DNA of 64,000 nt from Lacihabitans sp. LS3-19 (GTDB lineage Bacteria > Bacteroidota > Bacteroidia > Cytophagales > Spirosomataceae). The DNA is taken from the NCBI RefSeq assembly GCF_024343575.1, contig NZ_RJUA01000003.1, positions 310,001-374,000 on the forward strand, read 5' to 3'. The position numbers and the translations under genes are program-made. Below are positions 18,998 to 26,579 of this stretch, one piece after another. The notes below the pieces were generated by a model. The model was not told the origin of the DNA, did not search any database, and was given only the letters and a program-made list of their open reading frames with translations. The stretch's first letter is position 1. Each line of letters opens with the position of its first letter.

Positions 18998-20655
18998 ATA
19001 AGGTTATAATTAAGTTAATCGGTAAACTCAGATTCTTGTTTTCTAGACCTGACGTAGATTTTGATCAGTTGTTGTTGATTTTAGAAACCAAATTGACGAT
19101 TGATAACAGGAGGTCTCGGGTGAATTTGCAAGGGCAGGCAGTGAAGGAGAGTAAGTATATTTTTATAAAGCAACTTGCTTTTATTTTTGTTTTATCCAGC
19201 TTAATGGCAATGTTTATCATTTTTTTGCCTACTCCTGTCATGTCTTTTTCTATTTATTCTGCATATCTCATGGTCACTATCACTATGATACTTATAACCG
19301 ATTTTTCTAGCGTAATAATGGACACTTCGGACTTTGTAATAGTTTATACTCGGCCAGTAAGTAGCCGTACACTATTTCTGTCTAGGCTTATACATACTTT
19401 TATTTATTTGCTACAGCTATCCCTTGCCATACTTTTGCCTGCAATTATTGTTACTGCGTATAAATATGGCTTTATTACAGCTGTCGTTTTCACTATTTTA
19501 AGTCTCTTTTTGGTATTGATGACTTTGTTTTTGACAAACTTATTTTACCTTTTGGTTATGCGTTTTTTTTCTGAAGAAAAGCTGAAAAATATAATTAACC
19601 TCGTGCAAATTGGCATTGCAATCGTATTAATGAGCGGCTATAGATTGGTTATGAATTTTTTTAGTTTTGATTCTTTAGAGAATATCGATAATCTTCAGAT
19701 TGGAGGGTGGCATTTTGTTTTACCACCCATGTGGGTTGGTTTTTTAATGGATACCACCATAACTAGCAAGTTTCAATCAAATACATGGGTTTTACTGGTA
19801 TTAATTATTGGCATCCCATTGGTCTCTTTGTATTATATGACTTCTAAATTAATCAATGGATTTGGGGGAAGACTAGGTTCTATTGATGATTCGAAAAAAG
19901 GGAAAAAGAGCGTTGAAAACAAGAAAGATATTTCAGAATTACTGAGTAAGTTTATTTTTAAATCCGGTGCTTCACGTGCAAATTTCGAGTTTATATGGAA
20001 AATGACCAGTCGAGACAGGAATTTTAAATTGAAGACTTTTCCCATGGTTGCCTACCTTCTTATTTCTATGCCCACTATTTTTTTGGTAAACAAAGACAAA
20101 AGCTTAAACGGAATGCTAGAATTGGCACAGAGCCAAACTTGGATGGTTTTTTATATGATATATATGACGTCTATTATTATGAATGTAGTGCGTCAAAATG
20201 TTGTTTTTTATGAAAAACCTTTGGCTTCATGGGTATTTGCAACCAGCAGTATTAGGAATCCAGGCGAGCTATTTTTAGGTCAATTGTATGCTATAGCCGT
20301 AAAATATCTTATGATTTTTTTTATACCTATTAGCTTCATTATTCTCTCTGTTTGGGGGTTTGAGTATTTAGATGATATTTTTTTCGGGATATTTATTGCT
20401 ATAATTTCCCAACAAGTATTGTATTTATCGATAAAGTATACTTTGCCATTTAGCTTGGCAAACGAAAAGCCAAGCGGTGCTCAGACTATTTTTATGTTGT
20501 TACAGATGTTTTTTGTGGGGATTGTTGGGTATCTGCACAATATTATATCACATGTAAGTTATGTTATTTTAATAGGAGATATAATGGCAATTGTCCTCTT
20601 GGTAATATTAAATAAAGAGATCAAAAAAATAGGATGGGAGAAGGTTAATATTTGA
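18994..20655 (+). CDS. ABC-2-like membrane permease
   Basis: A 553-residue integral membrane protein with about 12 hydrophobic segments arranged as two halves separated by a soluble loop near residues 290-330 (rich in Lys and Ser). It begins with about 60 charged residues before the first helix. It overlaps the upstream ATPase gene by 4 bases, so the pair forms one exporter. No substrate-binding or signature motif is visible. Immediately downstream lies a decayed transposase, so the operon ends here. Confidence 0.82.
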   Translation: MNKVIIKLIGKLRFLFSRPDVDFDQLLLILETKLTIDNRRSRVNLQGQAVKESKYIFIKQLAFIFVLSSLMAMFIIFLPTPVMSFSIYSAYLMVTITMILITDFSSVIMDTSDFVIVYTRPVSSRTLFLSRLIHTFIYLLQLSLAILLPAIIVTAYKYGFITAVVFTILSLFLVLMTLFLTNLFYLLVMRFFSEEKLKNIINLVQIGIAIVLMSGYRLVMNFFSFDSLENIDNLQIGGWHFVLPPMWVGFLMDTTITSKFQSNTWVLLVLIIGIPLVSLYYMTSKLINGFGGRLGSIDDSKKGKKSVENKKDISELLSKFIFKSGASRANFEFIWKMTSRDRNFKLKTFPMVAYLLISMPTIFLVNKDKSLNGMLELAQSQTWMVFYMIYMTSIIMNVVRQNVVFYEKPLASWVFATSSIRNPGELFLGQLYAIAVKYLMIFFIPISFIILSVWGFEYLDDIFFGIFIAIISQQVLYLSIKYTLPFSLANEKPSGAQTIFMLLQMFFVGIVGYLHNIISHVSYVILIGDIMAIVLLVILNKEIKKIGWEKVNI

Positions 20656-20669
20656 TTCTAATTTTTAAA

Positions 20670-21107
20670 TTGAGTACTTACACACAAATATTATATCAGA
20701 TTGTTTTTAGTACCAAAAACAGAGTTCGTAGATTTAATTCTAATGGTAGGGCTGAATTATTTAAAGATATAAGGGGGATTTTGAAAAACCATAAATGGCA
20801 CTTGTAACGAATAAATGAGGTTGAGGACCATATTCACATTATCACCAGTTTACATTCAAGTGTTTCTTGGGTCAATTTGGTATAAGATTTAAAATTAGGA
20901 AGGTCTAATTATATAAAGGAAAAAGGTTTTTTTTCAAAGTTCAATGGCTGGCAAAATTGTTATTCTGCTTTTTCATATTCCCAAGATAATTTGATTGAAT
21001 ATTTCAAGAATCAAGAAGAACATCATAAAAAGGCGAGATTTAAAGAAGAGTTAATTTCTCTTCTTAATGCACCTGGAATTGAGTTTGATGAAAAATATTT
21101 CGAGTGA
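20670..21107 (+). pseudogene. Decayed REP-associated (IS200-like) tyrosine transposase
   Basis: A 146-codon frame that reads as a TnpA-like Y1 transposase but has in-frame TAA codons at 20805-20807 and 20883-20885. Preserved parts include LYQIVFSTKNRVRR at the start, the HUH metal motif in VEDHIHIITSLH just after the first stop, KEKGFFSKFNGWQNCYSAFSYS and the tyrosine helix IEYFKNQEEHH. The first codon is TTG. The intact relative at 24742-25221 (minus strand) shows the same landmarks (TDHVHLF, KYILNQEKHH), which supports the reading. The frame is uninterrupted except for these two stops, so the loss looks recent or the stops are sequencing errors. A small GACCC/GGGTC hairpin follows 23 bases later. 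Confidence 0.82.
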
Positions 21108-21129
21108 ATATTTTTTGAGTTAGGTTATA

Positions 21130-21147
21130 AGACCCCGAGAAGGGTCT
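21130..21147. repeat. REP-like hairpin beside decayed transposase
   Basis: AGACCC and GGGTCT pair around CGAGAA. It shares the GACCC/GGGTC arms with the hairpins at 25323-25510. Confidence 0.6.
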
Positions 21148-21221
21148 AACGAGTACGCAATAAAAATAAATTCTTGGGTATTCTCCAAAAAAGTCCCAAA
21201 TTACAAAAAAATAAAAAACTC

Positions 21222-21677
21222 ATGCTAAAAAATATATTTGACAAAACTGTTTCTGACGAAATAATTACTAGAATTGACAAGTTAACACCTGAAACGAAAG
21301 CACTTTGGGGTAAGATGTCAGTGGATAAAATGCTGGCTCACTGCAATGTAACTTACGAAATGGTTTATGATAACATTCATCCGAAGCCCAATGCGTTTAT
21401 GAAGTTTTTACTGAAAATGATGGTGAAAAATACTGTCGTAAACGAAGTGCCGTACAAGAAAAACAGCTCAACTGCTCCAGCATTTATTATCAAAGATGAA
21501 AAAAATTTTGAAACTGAAAAAGCAAGATTGAAAGCATATATCACCAAAACTCAAGAACTCGGTGCTACATATTTTGAAGGAAAAGAATCACATTCTTTTG
21601 GTACTCTGAAAAGCAAAGAATGGAACAATATGTTTTACAAACACTTAGATCATCATTTGGGACAGTTTGGGGTTTAA
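21222..21677 (+). CDS. DUF1569/DinB-like protein
   Basis: A 151-residue soluble protein. The order of conserved histidines (KMSVDKMLAHCNVTYEM near residue 33-50 and MFYKHLDHHLGQFG at the C-terminus) fits the DinB-like four-helix bundle, in which three histidines bind a metal ion. It matches the DUF1569 branch, whose activity is not established; some DinB-fold enzymes are thiol-dependent transferases. The ATG at 21222 is preferred over an in-frame TTG at 21174 because it starts at the conserved N-terminus. It is followed 15 bases later by the tautomerase gene, so they may share a transcript. Confidence 0.72.
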   Translation: MLKNIFDKTVSDEIITRIDKLTPETKALWGKMSVDKMLAHCNVTYEMVYDNIHPKPNAFMKFLLKMMVKNTVVNEVPYKKNSSTAPAFIIKDEKNFETEKARLKAYITKTQELGATYFEGKESHSFGTLKSKEWNNMFYKHLDHHLGQFGV

Positions 21678-21692
21678 TCAAAATTAGTAATA

Positions 21693-22082
21693 ATGGGTCA
21701 AATAAAGATTTTTGGAATTAGAGAACAATTGCATCCAATTAGAGAGAAGGTTTCTGAAATAATTCATGAATGTGTGATGGATGCTTTTCAATATCCAAAA
21801 GAAAAAAAAGCACACAGATTCATTTATATTGATGCAGATAGTTTTTATTTCTTTGAAGGCAGAACCGAAAGGCATACAATTATAGAAATTAGTGTTTTTG
21901 AGGGCAGATCTATAGAGGCTAAGAAAAAATTGCATAAACTGCTTTTTCAGAATTTTGAAACTGTGTTGGGTATAACAAACATGGATTTAGAAATCACAAT
22001 TTTCGAAACTCCGATGTACAATTGGGGGATACGAGGAAAAAGTGGCGATGAACTTGCTTTAAATTATCAGGTTGAGGTGTGA
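21693..22082 (+). CDS. Tautomerase-family protein
   Basis: A 129-residue protein that matches the long tautomerase (MIF/4-oxalocrotonate tautomerase superfamily) pattern: FGIREQLHPIREKVSEIIH near the start, RTERHTIIEISVFEGRSIEAKK in the middle and DLEITIFETPMYNWGIRGKSGDEL near the end. Canonical tautomerases use an N-terminal proline exposed after Met removal; this protein has Gly at position 2, with the nearest proline at position 15 (LHPIRE), so classical Pro1 chemistry is not expected. The natural substrate is unknown. It lies just after the DUF1569 gene and convergent with the ferredoxin gene. Confidence 0.82.
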   Translation: MGQIKIFGIREQLHPIREKVSEIIHECVMDAFQYPKEKKAHRFIYIDADSFYFFEGRTERHTIIEISVFEGRSIEAKKKLHKLLFQNFETVLGITNMDLEITIFETPMYNWGIRGKSGDELALNYQVEV

Positions 22083-22125
22083 TAAATTATAATAAATCAA
22101 AAGAGCAAAGATAAAATTCCCCCCA

Positions 22126-22350
22126 TTACTCCAAAATCTGAATAACCTTCACCGGACAAGCTTCAGCAGCCCGCTTATTTTCATCGACTTCGTCATAATC
22201 TAGCTCTACTTGGTAGATTCCTTTTTTGTCTTTTCCGCCAAGGAGAACTGCTTTTCCGTCTTTTTTTGACATTCGCCAACGGTTGTAGGCTATCTCTACA
22301 CAGGCATTGCAACCTATGCAGCGTTGGCGGTAATGAAACATCTTAGGCAT
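22126..22350 (-). CDS. Single-cluster ferredoxin
   Basis: A 74-residue ferredoxin with CIGCNAC near residues 12-18 and a distal CP (EACPVKV) near 65. The pattern of three cysteines in CxxCxxC plus a CP cysteine binds one [4Fe-4S] cluster; no second cluster motif is present. It overlaps the upstream U32 gene by 8 bases, so translation is coupled. That suggests it delivers electrons to the U32 protein or helps its iron-sulfur cluster (inference). Confidence 0.9.
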   Translation of the reverse strand: MPKMFHYRQRCIGCNACVEIAYNRWRMSKKDGKAVLLGGKDKKGIYQVELDYDEVDENKRAAEACPVKVIQILE

Positions 22351-23602
22351 CGGCAGCTACAATCTTATAGAGTTTGTCCGAAGCACGGATTTTCTCACCT
22401 ATGGCCAAAGAAATCGTATTTCCTTTTACCGCTTTCTCTACGGAATCTCCAGAACCTAATCTGATTTCTTCAACTGTTGTTTCTATCAAACCTGTGGTTG
22501 GCCCAGTTACTATCAGTTTATCGCCGATGTTGATGTCGTGACTTTCCATCAAAAACTCTCCTACGCCTATTTTATCAAAGTATTTTACACCTTTGCCAAT
22601 GTATATTTTCTTGGTAGTGGCAACTGAGCCATGCACATTGCTCCATTCGCCCATTTTGCGGCCTAAATAATAACCATCCCAGAATCCACGGTTATAAACC
22701 GAACTCAATTTCTCTTTCCAAACGGCTATTTTTTCTTGGGTATAGGTGCCTTCTTCGAAAGCATCCACGGCTTCTCTGTAGCATTGTGTGGTGGTATAAA
22801 CATAGTCAGCCGCACGTCCACGACCTTCTATTTTCAATACTCTCACGCCAGCTTCTAATATTTTGTCTAAGAAATCTATCGTACAAAGGTCTTTTGCAGA
22901 CATAATGTATTCATTATCAATCTGTAGTTCTATACCTTCTTCGTCAGTTACGGTATATTCTCTTCGGCAATTTTGGATACACGCTCCACGGTTGGCCGAT
23001 GCATTGTGGGAGTGGAGGCTCAAATAGCATTTACCCGAAACTGCCATACAAAGTGCACCGTGAGCAAAGATTTCTATTTGCAGCAAATTGCCCGAAGGAC
23101 CTGTGATTTTATTTCTTTCAATGGCTTTTACCATGTCGCCGACTTGCTTAAGCGTAAGTTCGCGAGCCATCACTACTACGTCAGCATAATCTGCAAAAAA
23201 CTCTACTGTTTCTATGTTAGTGACGTTAGATTGTGTAGAAATATGTACTTCCATGCCTTTTTTGCGGCAATAGTTCATAACGGACAAGTCTGAAGCAATT
23301 ACAGCGGTTATTCCAGCTTCTTTGGCTTTATCGATTATTCTTCGCATCAACGAAATATCATGATCGTAAATAATCGTATTCATCGTGATATAACTTTTTA
23401 CGCCTGCCTCACCACAAACTTTTGCCACTTCGGGTAAATCATCCACCAAAAAGTTGTTAGTTTGGCGAGCACGCATATTGAGCTGCTCTACACCAAAATA
23501 TACCGAGTCGGCACCTGCTTTTATGGCGGCCATCATGGCTTCCCAAGAACCGGCCGGAGCCATTACCTCAAACTTCGTATTTTTCTGCATTTCTTTTTCC
23601 AT
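22343..23602 (-). CDS. U32-family protein, TrhP/RlhA-like RNA hydroxylase candidate
   Basis: A protein of about 420 residues of the family still annotated as peptidase U32. It has the family opening KFEVMAPAGSWEAMMAAIKAGADSVYFG, and in the middle HGALCMAVSGKCYLS and NRGACIQNCRREY, the cysteine cluster typical of the family, followed by LKIEGRGRAADYV near 260 and a beta-rich C-terminal domain. Established members TrhP and RlhA hydroxylate tRNA U34 and 23S rRNA C2501 and need iron-sulfur proteins, which fits the coupled ferredoxin gene. A TTG at 23614 also opens the frame; the ATG at 23602 is preferred. A -7 box stands upstream. Which RNA position is modified is not known. Confidence 0.88.
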   Translation of the reverse strand: MEKEMQKNTKFEVMAPAGSWEAMMAAIKAGADSVYFGVEQLNMRARQTNNFLVDDLPEVAKVCGEAGVKSYITMNTIIYDHDISLMRRIIDKAKEAGITAVIASDLSVMNYCRKKGMEVHISTQSNVTNIETVEFFADYADVVVMARELTLKQVGDMVKAIERNKITGPSGNLLQIEIFAHGALCMAVSGKCYLSLHSHNASANRGACIQNCRREYTVTDEEGIELQIDNEYIMSAKDLCTIDFLDKILEAGVRVLKIEGRGRAADYVYTTTQCYREAVDAFEEGTYTQEKIAVWKEKLSSVYNRGFWDGYYLGRKMGEWSNVHGSVATTKKIYIGKGVKYFDKIGVGEFLMESHDINIGDKLIVTGPTTGLIETTVEEIRLGSGDSVEKAVKGNTISLAIGEKIRASDKLYKIVAADA

Positions 23603-23655
23603 CTGTTTTCCCAACAGAATTTATAAGCGATTAATTTCCAATCCGAACAATAATG

Positions 23656-23663
23656 CAAAATTA
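23656..23663 (-). promoter_or_regulatory. Bacteroidota -7 box for the U32-ferredoxin operon
   Basis: TAATTTTG on the minus strand, a perfect TAnnTTTG, 53 bases upstream of the ATG at 23602. Confidence 0.5.
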
Positions 23664-23726
23664 ATGAATCATTTTTGTCTTTTATTTATTAATTATATAG
23701 AATGTAGCTTATTTAGAAATATAAAA

Positions 23727-24182
23727 ATGGAATTTAGAAAGGCAGAGGAAGGAGATTTAGCGTTGATTTTGGAATTGTTTGAAGCAAATGTACTGGCAAA
23801 TACAGATTATACGGAGGAGCAAAAAGAGATTTGGGCATCTTCTGTAAATAATTTAGAGATGTGGAAAGGTAAAATAAAAGACAACTTTTTTTTATTGGCT
23901 TTTGAAAATGATAAGCTTATGGGATTTAGTTCTTTAGGGCCGATGGATTACGTGGATATGATGTTCGTGCAAAAAGATGAGTTTGGAAAAGGAATTGCCA
24001 GTAAGTTGCTTTTAAATATTGAAGAAGAGGCCAAGCAATATGATTTGTCTCAATTGTATGCTGATGTAAGTGTGTCTGCAAGAGGTTTTTTTGAAAAAAG
24101 TGGCTACCATGTAGTGAAAACCAATAGAAATATCAGAAAAGGGATACATCTGAAAAATTTTAGAATGAAAAAAGTGTTATGA
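23727..24182 (+). CDS. GNAT-family N-acetyltransferase
   Basis: A 151-residue GNAT protein. It has the four expected motifs: an N-terminal MEFRKAEEGDLALILELF, the central strand VDMMFVQKDEFGKGIASKLLLNIEEEA near residues 80-105 (motif A, the pyrophosphate-binding loop of acetyl-CoA, with Q/R-x-x-G-x-G/A) and the C-terminal RGFFEKSGYHVVKTNR near 118-135. The start is the ATG at 23727; the open frame extends upstream across the preceding promoter region and should not be used. It overlaps the DinB-like gene by 4 bases, so the two are coupled. The acceptor is unknown. Confidence 0.88.
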   Translation: MEFRKAEEGDLALILELFEANVLANTDYTEEQKEIWASSVNNLEMWKGKIKDNFFLLAFENDKLMGFSSLGPMDYVDMMFVQKDEFGKGIASKLLLNIEEEAKQYDLSQLYADVSVSARGFFEKSGYHVVKTNRNIRKGIHLKNFRMKKVL

Positions 24183-24745
24183 AAAATGATTTTTTAAACA
24201 GCGTAAAGAAGCAGTTTGAATATTATAAACTTTTAGGAGAAAAGACATTTGAGCAAATCTCTGATGAACAAATCAACTGGCAATACAATGCCGAGTCAAA
24301 CTCCATTGCTATTATTGTAAGACATTTGACAGGCAATATGCTCTCTCGTTGGACGGACTTTTTGACCACTGATGGTGAAAAAGAATGGAGAAATCGTGAT
24401 GCAGAGTTTGAGGGCGAAATCAAAACAAAAGCCGAATTGATTGAAGTTTGGACCAAAGGTTGGAACTGTCTTTTTGAAACCATAGAAAAACTTACAGAGG
24501 AGGACTTAGAAAAGATTATTTATATCCGAAATCAAGGCCACACAGTTTTGGAAGCTTTCAATAGGCAGCTAGCTCATTATCCTTATCATGTTGGTCAGAT
24601 TGTTTTTATTGGAAAAATGCTCTGCGATGAGTCCTGGACTTCGCTATCAGTTCCGAGGGGAAACTCCCAAGTTTACAATGCTGAAAAGTTTTCAAAAACG
24701 AAAGCTAAAGGGCATTTTACGGATGAATATTTGAAGAAGGATTAA
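24179..24745 (+). CDS. DUF1572/DinB-like protein
   Basis: A 188-residue DinB-superfamily protein of the DUF1572 type: an N-terminal LGEKTFEQISDEQINWQ, the first histidine in IVRHLTGNMLSRW near residue 45 and the second pair in LAHYPYHVGQIVFIGKML near 132-148. The predicted fold is a four-helix bundle with a triple-His metal site. Some family members are thought to act as thiol S-transferases, but this branch is uncharacterised. It is coupled by a 4-base overlap to the GNAT gene. Its TAA shares the bases TTAA (24742-24745) with the stop of the convergent transposase gene. Confidence 0.82.
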   Translation: MKNDFLNSVKKQFEYYKLLGEKTFEQISDEQINWQYNAESNSIAIIVRHLTGNMLSRWTDFLTTDGEKEWRNRDAEFEGEIKTKAELIEVWTKGWNCLFETIEKLTEEDLEKIIYIRNQGHTVLEAFNRQLAHYPYHVGQIVFIGKMLCDESWTSLSVPRGNSQVYNAEKFSKTKAKGHFTDEYLKKD

Positions 24746-25221
24746 TTTTCATTAGGATTTTCTTCAAAAAACTCAAATACATATTCGTTTTTGAATTCAA
24801 TCTCATGTTTCTCTAAAAGGGAAAGATATTCTTCTTTGAATTTTCTTTTGGAATGGTGTTTTTCTTGGTTCAAAATGTATTTGATGATGGTATCTTTTTC
24901 ACGGTATCCATTTGAGAAAACGCCATATCCATTTTGCCACTCAAATTTCTCTTTACAAAAACCTTTTTCTTTAATAAAATCATTTGAAGATTTTTTTATT
25001 TCTCTTACTAAATCGGAAATAAGTTCATTACAATTATAATCTAAGAACAAATGAACATGATCTGTAAAACCATTAACAGCTAATGAATAATGCTCTCTTT
25101 TATTAAGTGATCCAGCCATGTAAGCAAATAGTTCGTTTCTCCAAGATTTGTCCAAAAGGGCTTTTCTGTTTTTAACTGCAAAAACGATGTGTAAATAAAC
25201 TTTTCGATAGGTGTTTGCCAT
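24742..25221 (-). CDS. REP-associated tyrosine transposase (IS200-like)
   Basis: A 159-residue Y1 transposase of the IS200/TnpA superfamily. The opening YRKVYLHIVFAVKNRKALL, the HUH motif in NGFTDHVHLFLDY near residue 58 and the catalytic-tyrosine helix IIKYILNQEKHH near 122 are all present and the frame is intact. The start is the ATG at 25221; an upstream in-frame codon at 25245 is less likely. The DNA upstream holds four short palindromes (25323-25561), which is the typical setting of a RAYT with its REP substrates. No second transposase gene or terminal repeats are visible, so it is probably a single-gene element. Confidence 0.88.
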   Translation of the reverse strand: MANTYRKVYLHIVFAVKNRKALLDKSWRNELFAYMAGSLNKREHYSLAVNGFTDHVHLFLDYNCNELISDLVREIKKSSNDFIKEKGFCKEKFEWQNGYGVFSNGYREKDTIIKYILNQEKHHSKRKFKEEYLSLLEKHEIEFKNEYVFEFFEENPNEN

Positions 25222-25322
25222 TGTTAATGTGATTTTTAATTGCAAACTATTAAATTTGAACCATTTATGCCAAATTTGGAAAAGAAATATTTATTGCGAA
25301 TTAAATCTGGGCTATCATAATA

Positions 25323-25561
25323 TGACCCCGCTGGGGTCAATATTCCTGATATGATATTGGACTAACAAAATATGACCCCGCTGGGGTCTTTTTTCTTATT
25401 CGATTGATATTAATTTAAAAATATTAGGAAGAAAATTAATAATGATGTCCAAAGAGGGGAAAATTTATTAAAAAAAAAGAAAGCTAAAAAAATAAGACCC
25501 CAGAGGGGTCAAATTTTGTTAGAAATAATAAGGTTGTTAATCATCGACCACAGCGTGGTCG
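25323..25561. repeat. Cluster of four REP-like hairpins
   Basis: Four palindromes lie between the transposase and the CobW gene. They are TGACCCC-GCT-GGGGTCA (25323-25339), GACCCC-GCT-GGGGTC (25374-25388), GACCCC-AGA-GGGGTC (25496-25510) and CGACCAC-AGC-GTGGTCG (25545-25561). The first two share an 18-base identical block at exactly 50-base spacing. All have 6-7 bp stems and 3-base loops. The rest of the 380-base gap is AT-rich and shows no gene. Confidence 0.85.
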
Positions 25562-25628
25562 GATTATTTCGATAGGTATGGTTTTCATAAATGAGATTAG
25601 TTGAATCAAATTTTTGTTGATTTATTTT

Positions 25629-26579
25629 TTACCCAGCCAAACACCCCTCCAACAATTCCTCAAAAAAACCTTTGTACAAATCCTTTCCAATAAAAACGAT
25701 TTTACTTTCCCTTATTTCGTCTGCTTCCCATGGTTTGCCACCTGAAATGGATAAACTTTGACCTACTGATTGCAAAATAAGTCGATAGTTTACATCTTTA
25801 GCGTTAATGATTCCTTTGATGCGGTACAAACCTCTTGCCTCAAAAACCAAATACCCGAAAAGCCTCATTTGTAGTTCTTTGTCGTTAAATGGCTCGGCAA
25901 ATCTGAATGTAAATGACTTTATTTTTCCGTGTTTATGTTCGTGCGAATGTGCTTTTAGTTCGTTTTCTTCTATTTTTAAATCAGAATCTCTTACCGTTTC
26001 AAAGATTTCTTTCACAGGAAAAACCATTTCTTTTTCTTCAAAAAACTTTAAAAAAGGATTAATTGCAGTAAGTTTTTCTTTGAGTATTTCTATATATTGT
26101 GGAGATACTTTTGAGGTTTTATTTAGCAAAACTATATCACTAAAGGCCAGTTGAAGTATAGCTTCTTCGGTTTCTATAAGTTGATCTTCAATAAGTTCTG
26201 TGTCAACCAAACACACAATTCGCTTTACTGGGAAATCTTTTTTGATTTCTGAATTTGAAAAAAATGGACTTGCCACATTGGCGGGGTCAGCGATTCCGGT
26301 GGTTTCGATAATCAACTCATCAAATTGCTCTTCTTTTTTACTTAGTTCGTTCAAAATGTCGTAAATACCTTCATTTAAAGAACAGCAAAGGCATCCATTG
26401 CTCAGTTCAAAAATCTCATTGTCGGGTTTGATTATCAATTCGCCATCTATTCCAGCTTCACCAAATTCATTTTCAACGATGGCAAATCTAGTATCAGGAA
26501 GGTTTTCAAGCACTTGATTCAAAAAAGTAGTTTTACCTGAACCTAAAAAACCCGTGAGGATAGTTACTGCTTTGCTCAT
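25629..26579 (-). CDS. CobW/G3E-family GTPase metal chaperone
   Basis: A 316-residue GTPase of the CobW/ZNG1/UreG class. The Walker A loop GFLGSGKTTFLN is near residue 10, the family metal-binding motif NGCLCCSL near 60, the Walker B-like ELIIETTGIADPA near 88 and the base-specificity motif LLNKTSKVS near 152. A His-rich patch (HSHEHKHGK, about 212) and a C-terminal CobW_C domain (about 220-310) follow. Members deliver Zn2+, Co2+ or similar metals to client enzymes. Its start overlaps the stop of the upstream ABC exporter gene by 4 bases, so the two are expressed together. No Zur box could be recognised. Confidence 0.88.
   Translation of the reverse strand: MSKAVTILTGFLGSGKTTFLNQVLENLPDTRFAIVENEFGEAGIDGELIIKPDNEIFELSNGCLCCSLNEGIYDILNELSKKEEQFDELIIETTGIADPANVASPFFSNSEIKKDFPVKRIVCLVDTELIEDQLIETEEAILQLAFSDIVLLNKTSKVSPQYIEILKEKLTAINPFLKFFEEKEMVFPVKEIFETVRDSDLKIEENELKAHSHEHKHGKIKSFTFRFAEPFNDKELQMRLFGYLVFEARGLYRIKGIINAKDVNYRLILQSVGQSLSISGGKPWEADEIRESKIVFIGKDLYKGFFEELLEGCLAG

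Noticed and set aside
19971-19978. TTCACGTG core resembling a parS site
   Set aside because: Only about 12 of 16 parS positions match, it is inside a permease coding region, and it is far from parAB.
23454-23726. N-terminal extension of the GNAT protein
   Set aside because: It runs antisense to the U32 gene and across its promoter; the ATG at 23727 starts the conserved GNAT N-terminus.
25374-25394. GACCCC hairpin followed by T-run as terminator
   Set aside because: It is terminator-like on the plus strand, but no plus-strand gene lies upstream within reach; it fits the REP-like group.
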